Assembly: GCA_029960045.1 (NCBI GenBank) | Contig: JASCOV010000006.1 | Coordinates: forward strand, 186,001-250,000 | Length of the DNA: 64,000 nucleotides | Direction: 5' to 3' | From: Flavobacteriaceae bacterium PS02293 | GTDB taxonomy: Bacteria; Bacteroidota; Bacteroidia; Flavobacteriales; Weeksellaceae | Shown here: positions 42,668 through 51,175 of the stretch, in pieces | How the letters are laid out: every line of letters begins with the position of its first letter | Position numbering within the stretch: position 1 is the first letter of the stretch | The notes under the pieces: model-generated | Database searches by the model: none | What the model saw: the letters and a program-made list of their open reading frames with translations, nothing else | Told to the model about the DNA's origin: nothing | Translations under genes and position numbers: made by a program

Positions 42668-43102
42668 TTATTTGAAAACAGGTTTTCCATTTTCGCAAAC
42701 GATATTTTCGGGTTGCATTACCAACATACAATCTGAGACAAGGTTGTATTTTTTGTTATATTCTATAGATTTTTGATTATATAAATCAACTTTTTCAAGT
42801 AAAGTTTTTACATCAATTTTATTCGAATAAGCGATATAACTGATTGGACCACCACAGGATTTTACGCCTAAACCAATAGTTTTCCAGTCTGCTGGATTTG
42901 TGCACTTTTCACTATTTGCCAATGTTGTGATTTCTGCTTTCAAATTTTCCATTTCTTGGGATTCTTTGGGAGTTAAATTTCCGTTTTTAGAATTTTCTTT
43001 TGGTCTTTCCGGTAGAGGTTTTGGAAGGTTTTCCACATTATTGACTGGTTTACAGGAAAATAAAAAAATTGAAAATGAGCTTAGTAAAATCAGATTTTTC
43101 AT
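42668..43102 (-). CDS. Lipoprotein of unknown function
   Basis: 144 residues. Lipobox IFLFSC (Cys about residue 17), then a Pro-rich/charged stretch and a small domain with two Cys (EKCTNPADWKTIGLGVKSCG; NLVSDCMLVMQPE). Family not recognised. The stop is 1 base from the convergent YihY stop. Confidence 0.7.
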   Translation of the reverse strand: MKNLILLSSFSIFLFSCKPVNNVENLPKPLPERPKENSKNGNLTPKESQEMENLKAEITTLANSEKCTNPADWKTIGLGVKSCGGPISYIAYSNKIDVKTLLEKVDLYNQKSIEYNKKYNLVSDCMLVMQPENIVCENGKPVFK

Positions 43103-43180
43103 AAAAATATTTTATTTGACGATTCAAATATAAGACCTAAAATAATTTTCTCAATAAATAATAATTGGTATAAATTTCGT

Positions 43181-43199
43181 TATTAGGTTTTACCTAATA
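43181..43199. promoter_or_regulatory. Palindrome upstream of the DUF4407 gene
   Basis: TATTAGGT and ACCTAATA, 8-bp arms with a TTT centre. It lies 51 bases before the DUF4407 ATG, in the gap between divergent genes. An operator is possible. It is too short to be a strong terminator. Confidence 0.4.
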
Positions 43200-43250
43200 C
43201 TATTTGTAACAAATTAACGTTTTAGAATACATATTTTTATAATTATTAAA

Positions 43251-44339
43251 ATGAAAAAAAATACTAACACTTATAAAATGAATTGGTTCCAGCATTTTCT
43301 GATGATTTGCTCTGGAGGTAATATTCATATCTTAAAGAAGTCTCCAAGTGAATGGAACAAGTTTGCCGGAATCGGAGGAATCGTTTTGTTTACTGCGATT
43401 TTTGCGACACTATCCGCAGGTTATGCAATGTTTACGGTTTTTGACAACATTTGGGCTTCCGTAGGATTTGGAATTCTTTGGGGACTGATGATTTTCAATC
43501 TAGATAGGTATATTGTTTCCTCAATCAAGAAAACTGGAACTTGGTGGAATCAAATTCTGATGACAATTCCACGTTTAATTTTGGCGACATTTCTGGGAAT
43601 TATTATTTCAAAACCTTTGGAACTTAAGATTTTTGAAAAGGAAGTCAACAAACAACTGAACACCATTATTCAGAGAAACAAAAAGCAGTTACAGGCAGAG
43701 ATGAGTGGAAGAATTTTGCAGCAATCTGGACCATTTGATTTGGAGAAAAAGCAAATTCAGAATCAAATCAAAACTTATCAATTAGCTTATGATTCAGCTG
43801 CTGTTGAATTGGAAAAAGAAATTTTGGGAAAACAGTCTGGCTTGACAAGTGGAAAAGTTGGTTATGGAACTAATGCAAAACGTAAATCTGAACTCAAAGA
43901 ACAAAAACGAGCTGACCTCGAAAATTACAAAAAACAACAGCAATCACGATTGGAATATTTGGACAAAGAAGTTTCGAAAGTCTATTCTAATCTCGAGAAC
44001 GAAAGAAAATCAACAGAAGGTATTGAAGATAAATTCAATGGATTTGCAGCGAGATTACAGGCTTTGGATGAATTGGGCAAAAATTCTGCAATCATTGCAC
44101 TTGCGGCAAGTTTCATTATGGGATTATTTGTCTGTTTAGAAATCTCACCGGTTTTGATTAAACTAATTTCTTCGGTTGGACCTTATGATTATCTTCTGGA
44201 GAAAACTGAAAACGATTTCAGACTTTATTCTAAGGAGAAAATCAGAAAAGGAATTTCGTTAACAGATTATCGGATTGGAGATTTTGAGAATGACCTTAAG
44301 ATTAGGAAAGAAAGAAAACAAAATCAGCACAATATATAA
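43251..44339 (+). CDS. DUF4407 family membrane protein
   Basis: 362 residues. Four predicted membrane helices frame a long cytoplasmic or periplasmic coiled coil (about 125-270). Typical stretches are ILKKSPSEWNKFAGIGGIVL, WGLMIFNLDRYIVSSIKK and FVCLEISPVLIKLISSVGPY. The function of DUF4407 is unknown. It stands alone with a terminator downstream. Confidence 0.88.
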   Translation: MKKNTNTYKMNWFQHFLMICSGGNIHILKKSPSEWNKFAGIGGIVLFTAIFATLSAGYAMFTVFDNIWASVGFGILWGLMIFNLDRYIVSSIKKTGTWWNQILMTIPRLILATFLGIIISKPLELKIFEKEVNKQLNTIIQRNKKQLQAEMSGRILQQSGPFDLEKKQIQNQIKTYQLAYDSAAVELEKEILGKQSGLTSGKVGYGTNAKRKSELKEQKRADLENYKKQQQSRLEYLDKEVSKVYSNLENERKSTEGIEDKFNGFAARLQALDELGKNSAIIALAASFIMGLFVCLEISPVLIKLISSVGPYDYLLEKTENDFRLYSKEKIRKGISLTDYRIGDFENDLKIRKERKQNQHNI

Positions 44340-44343
44340 AAGA

Positions 44344-44367
44344 AAAGCTTCCAAACTTGGAAGCTTT
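44344..44367. terminator. Bidirectional terminator
   Basis: AAAGCTTCCAA (44344-44354) pairs with TTGGAAGCTTT (44357-44367), between convergent genes, with T-rich flanks. Confidence 0.75.
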
Positions 44368-44369
44368 AT

Positions 44370-44717
44370 TTATTTTAAATCACCAACCAAAAAAGGCTGC
44401 TCGGCATTCTCATTATAATCTCTCATAAAACCAATTTCTTTTGATTTTGTAATCTCAGATTTTGAAGCTCCGGAAAAACCATCCCCAAAATCGATACTGA
44501 AATCGATATAGCTTAATTTATTTCTTGTAAACTTCATTTGATTAAAAACCAAAATGATGTTTTTTTCTTTAAGGTTTTTCTGTAAACTTAGAAGGTCTTT
44601 TCTAGTCATTTCCTTGTTGAAAACAACAGCTATTACTTTCTTGTTGGAAGTGAAAGACATTAAGCTGAAAGCAAAAAATGATAGAAATAAAATCGAAAAT
44701 AAGGTGGTCTTTTTCAT
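44370..44717 (-). CDS. Small secreted protein
   Basis: 115 residues. The signal peptide (MKKTTLFSILFLSFFAFSL) is followed by an alpha-beta domain (FNKEMTRKDLLSLQKNLKEK; FDFSIDFG-type strands). It resembles the periplasmic domain often attached to M56/BlaR-type peptidases in flavobacteria (EMTxxxLxxIxxxLKEK). The match is weak. No peptidase is adjacent. Confidence 0.6.
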   Translation of the reverse strand: MKKTTLFSILFLSFFAFSLMSFTSNKKVIAVVFNKEMTRKDLLSLQKNLKEKNIILVFNQMKFTRNKLSYIDFSIDFGDGFSGASKSEITKSKEIGFMRDYNENAEQPFLVGDLK

Positions 44718-44912
44718 TGTTCAAATAACTCTGCAAAACTATAAAATTCTTATCAAATGTGAAACCAAAGTTTTGATTTTTAATGGATTTCTTATAGATA
44801 ATTATTTTAACTGTAAAATTTAAAAGAAATGTGTGATTGAAAAATTAAATGAACGTTTGTTTTTAAAATAAAATTGATAACTTCGTGATCCTAATTTTAA
44901 AATTTAATTATT

Positions 44913-45809
44913 ATGAAAAGAATTCTATCTTTTTCTTTATTGGCTGTAATGGCAACAGGTACATATGCACAAACTATCTGGAGCGATAATTTTGATTCTT
45001 ATACCACAGGAAATTTAGGATCACAAGGAGGTTGGCTAAGGTTTCAAGGCAGCAATGCTATGGGTAAAGTGGCTACAATTGATGCTGCACACGGGAAATC
45101 ATTTCAACTTGCAAGTACTGCTGCTAATACTGATGGTGTATTTTTTTATCATGAATTTGATGCTTCAACTAGAACTTCTGGGAATGATATTTTTGTAACA
45201 GAGTATGAGGTTCGTACAGATGCTAATTATGGTATTCTTCAAATCTACGACGAAGGAGCGACACAATACGTTGCTGATATAGCTTTATATCCAGGTGATG
45301 GTTTCGTGGTTTATACGCAAAACGATTATGAAAATGACACAGATGGAACATTTATTGAAGCTGATATTGTTGCGAATACTTGGTATAAGGTAAAAGTGAG
45401 TTACGAATTTTTTACAGGTAACATAATTGTAACTATTAACGGAGTAGAATATCCCTCAGTAGAAGGTTATGCAGGAATAATCCCTGGAGAAATTGATATT
45501 GTAGGATCAGGAGCCAATACCAGCGCTTTTGATAACTTCAAATTTTCTGCGGTTGATACTTTATTAGCAACTTCGGATGTTACTAAAAAATCTGCGGTAT
45601 CTGTTTACCCAAACCCAACAACAAACTTTATCAACGTGAAATCTGAAAGCAAAATTGCTCAAATTTCTATCTATGATGCTTCTGGTAAAGCTGTTAAAAC
45701 CACTGCAGAAACAACTATTAATGTAGAAAATCTTGCAAAAGGTTCTTACGTTGTAAGTATCAAATATGCTGATGGAACTACAGAAAGCAAAAAAGTGATT
45801 AAGAAATAA
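44913..45809 (+). CDS. T9SS-exported protein with a lectin-like domain
   Basis: 298 residues: signal peptide (MKRILSFSLLAVMATGTYAQ), a beta-sandwich of the concanavalin/MAM type (WSDNFDSYTTGNLGSQGGWL; NTWYKVKVSYEFFTGNIIVT), and a C-terminal type A sorting domain (VYPNPTTNFINVKSE; YVVSIKYADGTTESKKVIKK). T9SS exports and usually anchors such proteins to the cell surface. The ligand is unknown. The lipoprotein gene follows after 52 bases. Confidence 0.9.
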   Translation: MKRILSFSLLAVMATGTYAQTIWSDNFDSYTTGNLGSQGGWLRFQGSNAMGKVATIDAAHGKSFQLASTAANTDGVFFYHEFDASTRTSGNDIFVTEYEVRTDANYGILQIYDEGATQYVADIALYPGDGFVVYTQNDYENDTDGTFIEADIVANTWYKVKVSYEFFTGNIIVTINGVEYPSVEGYAGIIPGEIDIVGSGANTSAFDNFKFSAVDTLLATSDVTKKSAVSVYPNPTTNFINVKSESKIAQISIYDASGKAVKTTAETTINVENLAKGSYVVSIKYADGTTESKKVIKK

Positions 45810-45861
45810 TTTCTAAAACGAAAATTATAGCTATATTGGCTTAATATTTAAAAATTTATCC

Positions 45862-46521
45862 ATGAAAAAAATTAATTTATTTCTTTTGCTACCAGTTTTA
45901 TTTTTTATTAATTCTTGTAGTCAAGATTCTGTTGTGGGGATTGATGAAAACAATCAAGTCACATCATCCCTTGCAAATAAAATTTCAGTGTCTTCGGAAT
46001 CAAATTTAGCAATCGTTGATGGTGATTTGGTTTGCGGGAGTTCTGGAACAGGTGTAATCTTGGATCCAAGCCAACAACTAATAACAAGTTATAATGTGAG
46101 CTTTTGGGATGGTAGTGGGTATGGAAATTGTTTAAATAACGGTAGGGAATGTGTAGATTTATCACATTTTGTGGGTAAAAATCTTCCTCGTCCAACTGGC
46201 AGAGAAACTGCAGCACATCTTCCGTCAAATAAACTTTATTATGGTTCGTCTAGAGAGTCTGATTTTGAAAATTCTCTAACTAATGGACAGATGATTGTCA
46301 CTTATACAATTGGTGAAACCAATAACGATGGAACTGTTTTTGGAGGAAACCCTTATATATCAGATGAAAATACAAATAGAGTTTTACAGGCTTTTAAAAA
46401 TAAAGTTAGTTACTTACAATCTCAAGGATACCAAGTTAAGGCATACCATATTAAAACTGATGCATTACTTTGTGACCCACCTTATAGATTTGTAAGATTA
46501 AGAATTAAATATAGTTTTTAA
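45862..46521 (+). CDS. Lipoprotein of unknown function
   Basis: 219 residues. Lipobox FFINSC (Cys at residue 19). The rest has no recognised domain: a Cys/Trp/Gly-rich middle (SFWDGSGYGNCLNNGRECVD) and a basic end (YRFVRLRIKYSF). It follows the T9SS lectin-like gene on the same strand and ends at a terminator, so the two probably form a unit. Confidence 0.65.
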   Translation: MKKINLFLLLPVLFFINSCSQDSVVGIDENNQVTSSLANKISVSSESNLAIVDGDLVCGSSGTGVILDPSQQLITSYNVSFWDGSGYGNCLNNGRECVDLSHFVGKNLPRPTGRETAAHLPSNKLYYGSSRESDFENSLTNGQMIVTYTIGETNNDGTVFGGNPYISDENTNRVLQAFKNKVSYLQSQGYQVKAYHIKTDALLCDPPYRFVRLRIKYSF

Positions 46522-46539
46522 TTTGAAAATTTAAAAAAG

Positions 46540-46570
46540 GGCTGCAAAATTAATTTTTGCAGCCTTTTTT
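46540..46570. terminator. Bidirectional terminator
   Basis: GGCTGCAAAA (46540-46549) pairs with TTTTGCAGCC (46555-46564), with T-run on the plus strand and a similar run on the minus strand. It serves the lipoprotein gene and guaB. Confidence 0.8.
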
Positions 46571-46586
46571 TATTTATGATTTTTAA

Positions 46587-48047
46587 TTACAAAGAATAAT
46601 TCGGAGCTTCCTGAGTGATGATAACATCGTGCGGATGAGATTCTTTCAATCCACTTCCTGTAATCATTACCAATTTTGAATCTTTCTGCAAAGCTTCGAT
46701 ATCTTTTGCACCGCAATATCCCATTCCGGCACGTAAACCGCCAGTCAATTGGAAAATCACGTCTTCCAGTTTTCCTTTGTGTGGAACTCTTCCTTCAATA
46801 CCTTCAGGAACAAATTTCTTAGCTTCACTTTGGAAATATCTTTCTTTTCCGCCACGTTTCATTGCTGATAGACTTCCCATTCCTTGGTAAGATTTGAATT
46901 TTCTGCCTTGGAAAATAATTTCTTCTCCTGGAGCTTCATCCGTTCCAGCCAAAAGTGAACCTAGCATTACTGCTCCAGCACCGCTTGCGATAGCTTTCAC
47001 AATGTCTCCGGAAAGTTTGATTCCGCCATCAGCGATAACGGCAACATTTTTCTTTTTAGCCAATTCGTAAACGTTATAGATTGCGGAAAGTTGAGGAACG
47101 CCAACTCCGGCAACAACTCTTGTCGTACAGATTGAACCTGGACCAACACCAACTTTAAGGACATTTGCTCCGGCTTTTATTAAATCTTTCGCCGCCTCAG
47201 CTGTTACGATGTTTCCACCAACGATATCCAAGTCAGGGAATGTTTTTCTGATTTCTGAAATCTTATCCAAAACACCTTTGGAATGTCCGTGAGCTGAATC
47301 TATTGCGACAATGTCAACACCAGCTTTTACCAAGGCTGTAATTCTCTCAATCGTGTCTTCACCAACACCAACGCCGGCTCCAACAATCAATCTTCCGCTT
47401 TTGTCTTTATTGGCATTTGGATATTCTAATTGATTGTCGATATCTTTGATGGTAATCAAACCAACTAATTTGTTTTTCTTGTCAACGATAGGAAGTTTCT
47501 CGATTCTGTTTTTTAGCAAGATCTCTTTCGCTGTTTCCAGATTCGTAGTTTTGTCGGAAGTGATGAGGTTTTCTTTCGTCATTATTTCCTCAACTTTCAC
47601 TTCCAGATTTTGTTGATATTTTACATCACGATTAGTAATGATTCCAATTAAGTAATTGTTTTTATCAACTACAGGAAGACCGGAGATTTTGTATTCTGCC
47701 ATTAATGCTTTCGCTTCGGCTAATGTGTGGTCTTTGGAAAGTGTGACTGGGTCGGCAATCATTCCGTTTTCGGAACGTTTTACGCTGTTGACCTGAGCGG
47801 CTTGTTCCGCAATCGTCATATTTTTATGAATGAATCCAAGACCGCCAACTCGTGCGAGTGCAATGGCCAAATCTGCTTCTGTTACGGTATCCATTGCTGC
47901 GGAAACTATAGGAACATTGAGCGAAATTTTGTCTGTGAGTCTTGATTTTAGGGAAACCTGATTAGGTAAAACTTCTGAATAAGAAGGGACTAATAGAACG
48001 TCATCGAAAGTGATGGCTGCCTCTACAATTTTGTTATGAATAGACAT
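46587..48047 (-). CDS. guaB: Inosine-5'-monophosphate dehydrogenase
   Basis: 486 residues. The barrel carries the catalytic loop [18 protein letters not shown], whose Cys attacks IMP, and the flap region [15 protein letters not shown]. Two CBS domains lie at about residues 95-205 ([38 protein letters not shown]). It makes XMP for GMP synthesis. The length is normal. Confidence 0.98.
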   Translation of the reverse strand: MSIHNKIVEAAITFDDVLLVPSYSEVLPNQVSLKSRLTDKISLNVPIVSAAMDTVTEADLAIALARVGGLGFIHKNMTIAEQAAQVNSVKRSENGMIADPVTLSKDHTLAEAKALMAEYKISGLPVVDKNNYLIGIITNRDVKYQQNLEVKVEEIMTKENLITSDKTTNLETAKEILLKNRIEKLPIVDKKNKLVGLITIKDIDNQLEYPNANKDKSGRLIVGAGVGVGEDTIERITALVKAGVDIVAIDSAHGHSKGVLDKISEIRKTFPDLDIVGGNIVTAEAAKDLIKAGANVLKVGVGPGSICTTRVVAGVGVPQLSAIYNVYELAKKKNVAVIADGGIKLSGDIVKAIASGAGAVMLGSLLAGTDEAPGEEIIFQGRKFKSYQGMGSLSAMKRGGKERYFQSEAKKFVPEGIEGRVPHKGKLEDVIFQLTGGLRAGMGYCGAKDIEALQKDSKLVMITGSGLKESHPHDVIITQEAPNYSL

Positions 48048-48061
48048 CTTTACTTTCTGTG

Positions 48062-48069
48062 CAAAATTA
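48062..48069 (-). promoter_or_regulatory. -7 element of guaB
   Basis: TAATTTTG on the minus strand matches TAnnTTTG exactly, 14 bases before the ATG. Confidence 0.55.
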
Positions 48070-48140
48070 AGCTATTTTTATGGGATTTGAAAATAGAGTT
48101 ATTTATTTGAACTAAAGTTAATATAGACAATCAATATCTT

Positions 48141-48245
48141 AGCCCTGATTGCAGTGGAAATCCCACAGCAAGCGATGGCCCTTCGACTCCGCTCAGGATA
48201 AGGCGGCTGCGCGAGGAATTGCAACGGAAAGCAGGTTCCCGGCTA
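48141..48245 (-). repeat. Type A dispersed hairpin repeat, copy 3 (inverted)
   Basis: It reads AGCCCTGATTGCAGTGGAAA (48141-48160) and ends GCAACGGAAAGCAGGTTCCC then GGCT. That is copy 2 in reverse orientation and the same total length. The central GCAAAAAAG arms are lost, and an R-type arm sits inside the loop. Confidence 0.75.
48181..48197 (+). repeat. R-type single arm nested in type A copy 3
   Basis: CTTCGACTCCGCTCAGG matches the left arm of the R repeats at 38997 and 50279 over 16 bases. It has no partner arm nearby. Confidence 0.6.
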
Positions 48246-48287
48246 CTAATTAATTATAAATGATGAATTATAGATAATTTTATTTTA

Positions 48288-49895
48288 TCAAAATCTGCTA
48301 AGAATTCCCCAATGGATTTTTATTTCGTTGAATTTGAATGGGTTACCGAACTGATTCCCATTCGAAATCTGGAAGCTCATCAAACCAATGGGAAGAAAAA
48401 AATTGAAACCGAGACCTAAACTATATAGTTTTGGCGTGATTCCTAAAGCTTTGTTGGACATTTGTCCATACTGCGCAAAAAGGTCGAAGAAGGCTTGGTC
48501 ATTGACGAGATATCGATATTCCGCGCCGGCAAATGCATAGAAATCGCTTATGAGACTTTGCTCGTTGAAACCCCGCATCGAGTTCCAGCCGCCAAACCTA
48601 AAAAGTTCGTTTGTGGATAATTCGTTCTTGGCGCTGAGCAATGCAGATTCTGCTTTTATATTAAGGAAATGATTTCCTGAGAGATTGAAATTGTGTTCGG
48701 CAAAAAGGAAATAACGGATTTGGTCAAATTTTTCCTGCGTATCATCGTAGTTAGTCTTGAGGAAATCGGCTTCTACACGGATGTTGCTCTTGTTGATGAA
48801 GAGCGGAATGTCGCTTCCTTCCTGATATTGATACCAAAGTCCAATCCCTTTTTTGCTGTAATCGCGACCGCCTGTGTAGAGCGAATCCAAAATTGCAGAC
48901 GACTCGAAAGTCCCTTTAAGACCCAGTTTTTGACGTGGCGAAAGATGATAATAAACTGCTGGCAGGAATTTGACATTGGCGAAAGTGGAATCCTGACGAA
49001 AAATATTGACGTTGATATTCAAACCCACATTACTTCCAAAAGTGTACGGAATATCCGTCTGCATATCGAAAGTCTGACCTTTGTCTGGATTTCTCTGCCA
49101 GTAAACGCCGATGCTTTCGAAGCTGTTGAACATATTTTTGAGCTGGACATTCAAGGTTCCGTTGACGGTGAATTTTTCGGTTTTGTCATTTCCGAAGCCA
49201 ATCATTCCGTCGAAAGTATTGGTTTTTTTCTTTTGCATAAAGAGGAAAACCTGCGTAGAATCCTTTGTAAATAATGTCTGAGGCGGTTTTTCCAACGTTA
49301 CGAACTGGTGATTTTGCAATTGCTGATTCATCGAAACCAAGTTTTTGTCTTCGTAGTTTTTGCCGACATATTCTTTGTTCAAGGCTTTAACGAATTGTTT
49401 CGGTAAACGTGTGTAGCCTTTGTAAACAATTGCGTCTATTTTCCTTTGAGACGCCGTGACAACTGATATTTTGACCGTCGGAATTCCGTTTTCCATTTTC
49501 TGAAATTTGGTTTTCACACGGTTGAAGGCGAAACCTTTATTACGGTATTTTTGGTTGATATTTTTCTTGAGAGAATCAAGATTTTTGGTGTAGAGATCGT
49601 TCTTTTGAAGTTTTAATTCTGAAACTAACGAGTCTGAGAATTTGACATTGGCTTTGTTAAAATTCGGGCCTTTGTCATAATATATTTCTGTTCGGTTTTC
49701 TATTTTTTTGACGTCTTTCAGTTCTGTGAAAAAGTAGGAATTCTCGGTTAATGAATCCAAAAACTTCACTGCTTTTGCTGAATCGGAAACGATTTTTTTT
49801 GCATTGGTTTCTTTGTCGATGAGCCAATATTCTTTTTTCTGCGCGTTGGAGAAAAAAGAAGTTAAAAAGGCTAATATGAAAATGAAGCGAATCAA
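48288..49895 (-). CDS. Omp85-superfamily outer membrane protein
   Basis: 535 residues. Signal peptide (MIRFIFILAFLTSFFSNAQ), POTRA-like periplasmic part (about 75-200, RKIDAIVYKGYTRLPKQFVK), then a beta-barrel. The barrel contains GGWNSMRGFNEQSL, the RGF motif of Omp85 loop 6, and ends in an aromatic residue (WGILSRF). Only about two POTRA modules are present, so it is smaller than BamA; a TamA- or TpsB-like role is possible. The GIY-YIG gene is 7 bases upstream. Confidence 0.85.
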   Translation of the reverse strand: MIRFIFILAFLTSFFSNAQKKEYWLIDKETNAKKIVSDSAKAVKFLDSLTENSYFFTELKDVKKIENRTEIYYDKGPNFNKANVKFSDSLVSELKLQKNDLYTKNLDSLKKNINQKYRNKGFAFNRVKTKFQKMENGIPTVKISVVTASQRKIDAIVYKGYTRLPKQFVKALNKEYVGKNYEDKNLVSMNQQLQNHQFVTLEKPPQTLFTKDSTQVFLFMQKKKTNTFDGMIGFGNDKTEKFTVNGTLNVQLKNMFNSFESIGVYWQRNPDKGQTFDMQTDIPYTFGSNVGLNINVNIFRQDSTFANVKFLPAVYYHLSPRQKLGLKGTFESSAILDSLYTGGRDYSKKGIGLWYQYQEGSDIPLFINKSNIRVEADFLKTNYDDTQEKFDQIRYFLFAEHNFNLSGNHFLNIKAESALLSAKNELSTNELFRFGGWNSMRGFNEQSLISDFYAFAGAEYRYLVNDQAFFDLFAQYGQMSNKALGITPKLYSLGLGFNFFLPIGLMSFQISNGNQFGNPFKFNEIKIHWGILSRF

Positions 49896-49902
49896 TTTAA
49901 AT

Positions 49903-50265
49903 CTAATTTTGAAGTGAATTGTCTGAGTTGTCAGGCTGAGCGGAGTCGAAGCCTTTGTTTATATTATCTGAATGACTATTATTTTTACAGATAGACAATT
50001 CTTTTAGTTTCTTCCAATTATCGTTGGTGATTGCTTCTTTTTTCTTTCTACTCCAACCTTTTACTTGTTTTTCAAAAGCAATTGCTTGCTCTATTTCATT
50101 AAATTCATTGTAAAAAACCAATTTAACTGGTCTTCTGTTGTGAGTATAACTTTCAGGGAAATGTCCTGACTGATGTTTGATAAATCTAGATTCCAAGTTG
50201 CTTGTAACTCCTGTATAGTAAGAGTTATCGGAACATTTTAATATGTAAACATAATATTGATTCAT
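49903..50265 (-). CDS. GIY-YIG nuclease-domain protein ending inside an R repeat
   Basis: 120 residues. GIY-YIG core: YYVYILKCSDNSYYTGVTSN, with catalytic Arg27 (LESR) and metal-binding Glu65 (FEKQVKGW). Residues 105-113 (GFDSAQPDN) are encoded by an R-type repeat arm (49928-49951), so the natural end of the protein is shaped by the repeat. A complete R hairpin sits 13 bases before the ATG. UvrC-like or homing-like DNA cleavage is known for the domain; the role here is unknown. Confidence 0.88.
   Translation of the reverse strand: MNQYYVYILKCSDNSYYTGVTSNLESRFIKHQSGHFPESYTHNRRPVKLVFYNEFNEIEQAIAFEKQVKGWSRKKKEAITNDNWKKLKELSICKNNSHSDNINKGFDSAQPDNSDNSLQN
49928..49951. repeat. R-type single arm inside the GIY-YIG gene
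   Basis: A 24-base arm (TTGTCAGGCTGAGCGGAGTC then GAAG), in the same orientation as the right arm at 50328-50351 and exactly 400 bases from it. It encodes the C-terminus of the GIY-YIG protein. Confidence 0.8.
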
Positions 50266-50278
50266 CTTGCGGAAAGCA

Positions 50279-50351
50279 CTTCGACTCCGCTCAGACTGAC
50301 ATCTCTAATACTAACTGTTTTTTATAAATGTCAGTCTGAGCGGAGTCGAAG
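50279..50351. repeat. R-type palindromic repeat, copy 2 (perfect arms)
   Basis: A 24-bp arm (50279-50302) and its exact reverse complement (50328-50351), with a 25-base loop. The gap between the SDR stop and the GIY-YIG start consists almost wholly of this element, so it forms the 5' leader of the GIY-YIG transcript. Confidence 0.92.
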
Positions 50352-50379
50352 ACCTTACTTATTATAACTAAAACCGAAG

Positions 50380-51174
50380 TTAGTCCATTTTATTGTATTT
50401 CTTCATCAGATTCTCGTAAGTGCCTTGAGGAAGAATCCATTTGAGTGGAACGCCAATCTTCTGACCGAATTTCCCGAAATAATAATGGGTTTTCCACTTT
50501 GATTTCCCTAGAAGGCCATCAATGTAAATCGCAACATCCAAAGGTTCGGTTCCGTCGCCAACGTGGGAATTCATCAAAGCATAAACTTTATCGAACACAT
50601 TTTTATATGGTTCGGAAACTTTTGTTTTGACACGATTTTCTGCAATGTTGGTTTTGATATCGCCCAAATGAAGCGAGCAAACGTGGATATTCCAGGGATA
50701 AACTTCGTAGCGCATTGCTTCCGTTACTTTATCCAAAGCGGATTTGGAAGCAGAATAAAATCCTCTGAAAGGCAGTCCCATTTCGGAACCGATGCTCGAA
50801 ACATTGATGATTTTTCCTGATTTCTGTTCTCGCATTTTTGGTAAAACAGCGGTCATCATCTGGACAGAACCAATCAAATTAAGATTGAATAATTTCGTAA
50901 TATCTTCTTTCGTCGAATCTTCAACCGAGCCAACCATTCCCATTCCGGCGTTGTTGATGAGCACATCGATTCTGGTTTCAGTTTTCAGAATTTCAGAAAT
51001 AGCGTTGTCGATTTGTTCTTTCTCGGTAATGTCTGTCGGAATCGAAACGAAGAAATCTGAACTCACAGTTTTTCTGCTGAGTCCGTAAACTTTGTTTCCT
51101 TTCTTCCCGAAATATTCTGCCAGCGCAAATCCAATTCCGGATGAAGTGCCTGTGATGATGATTGTTTTTGACAT
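50380..51174 (-). CDS. Short-chain dehydrogenase/reductase
   Basis: 264 residues from the ATG at 51174, one base after the stop of the preceding gene. The NAD(P) site is IITGTSSGIG, then NNAGMGMVG. The catalytic Ser and the YxxxK pair (YSASKSAL) are present. The substrate is unknown. The earlier in-frame codons up to 51228 overlap the preceding gene and are not needed. Confidence 0.88.
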   Translation of the reverse strand: MSKTIIITGTSSGIGFALAEYFGKKGNKVYGLSRKTVSSDFFVSIPTDITEKEQIDNAISEILKTETRIDVLINNAGMGMVGSVEDSTKEDITKLFNLNLIGSVQMMTAVLPKMREQKSGKIINVSSIGSEMGLPFRGFYSASKSALDKVTEAMRYEVYPWNIHVCSLHLGDIKTNIAENRVKTKVSEPYKNVFDKVYALMNSHVGDGTEPLDVAIYIDGLLGKSKWKTHYYFGKFGQKIGVPLKWILPQGTYENLMKKYNKMD

Positions 51175-51175
51175 T

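Noticed and set aside
48181..48197. Part of an insertion sequence
   Set aside because: No transposase frame or target-site duplication is visible; the match is to the R repeat arm.
48693..49274. A 193-codon open frame on the plus strand
   Set aside because: Antisense to the Omp85 gene, which has signal peptide, POTRA and RGF motif; the frame has no such support.
50279..50351. R hairpin as simple terminator of the SDR gene
   Set aside because: The stem is strong but no T-run follows on the minus strand, and the same element occurs in other contexts. It may still end transcripts, but that is not its defining feature.
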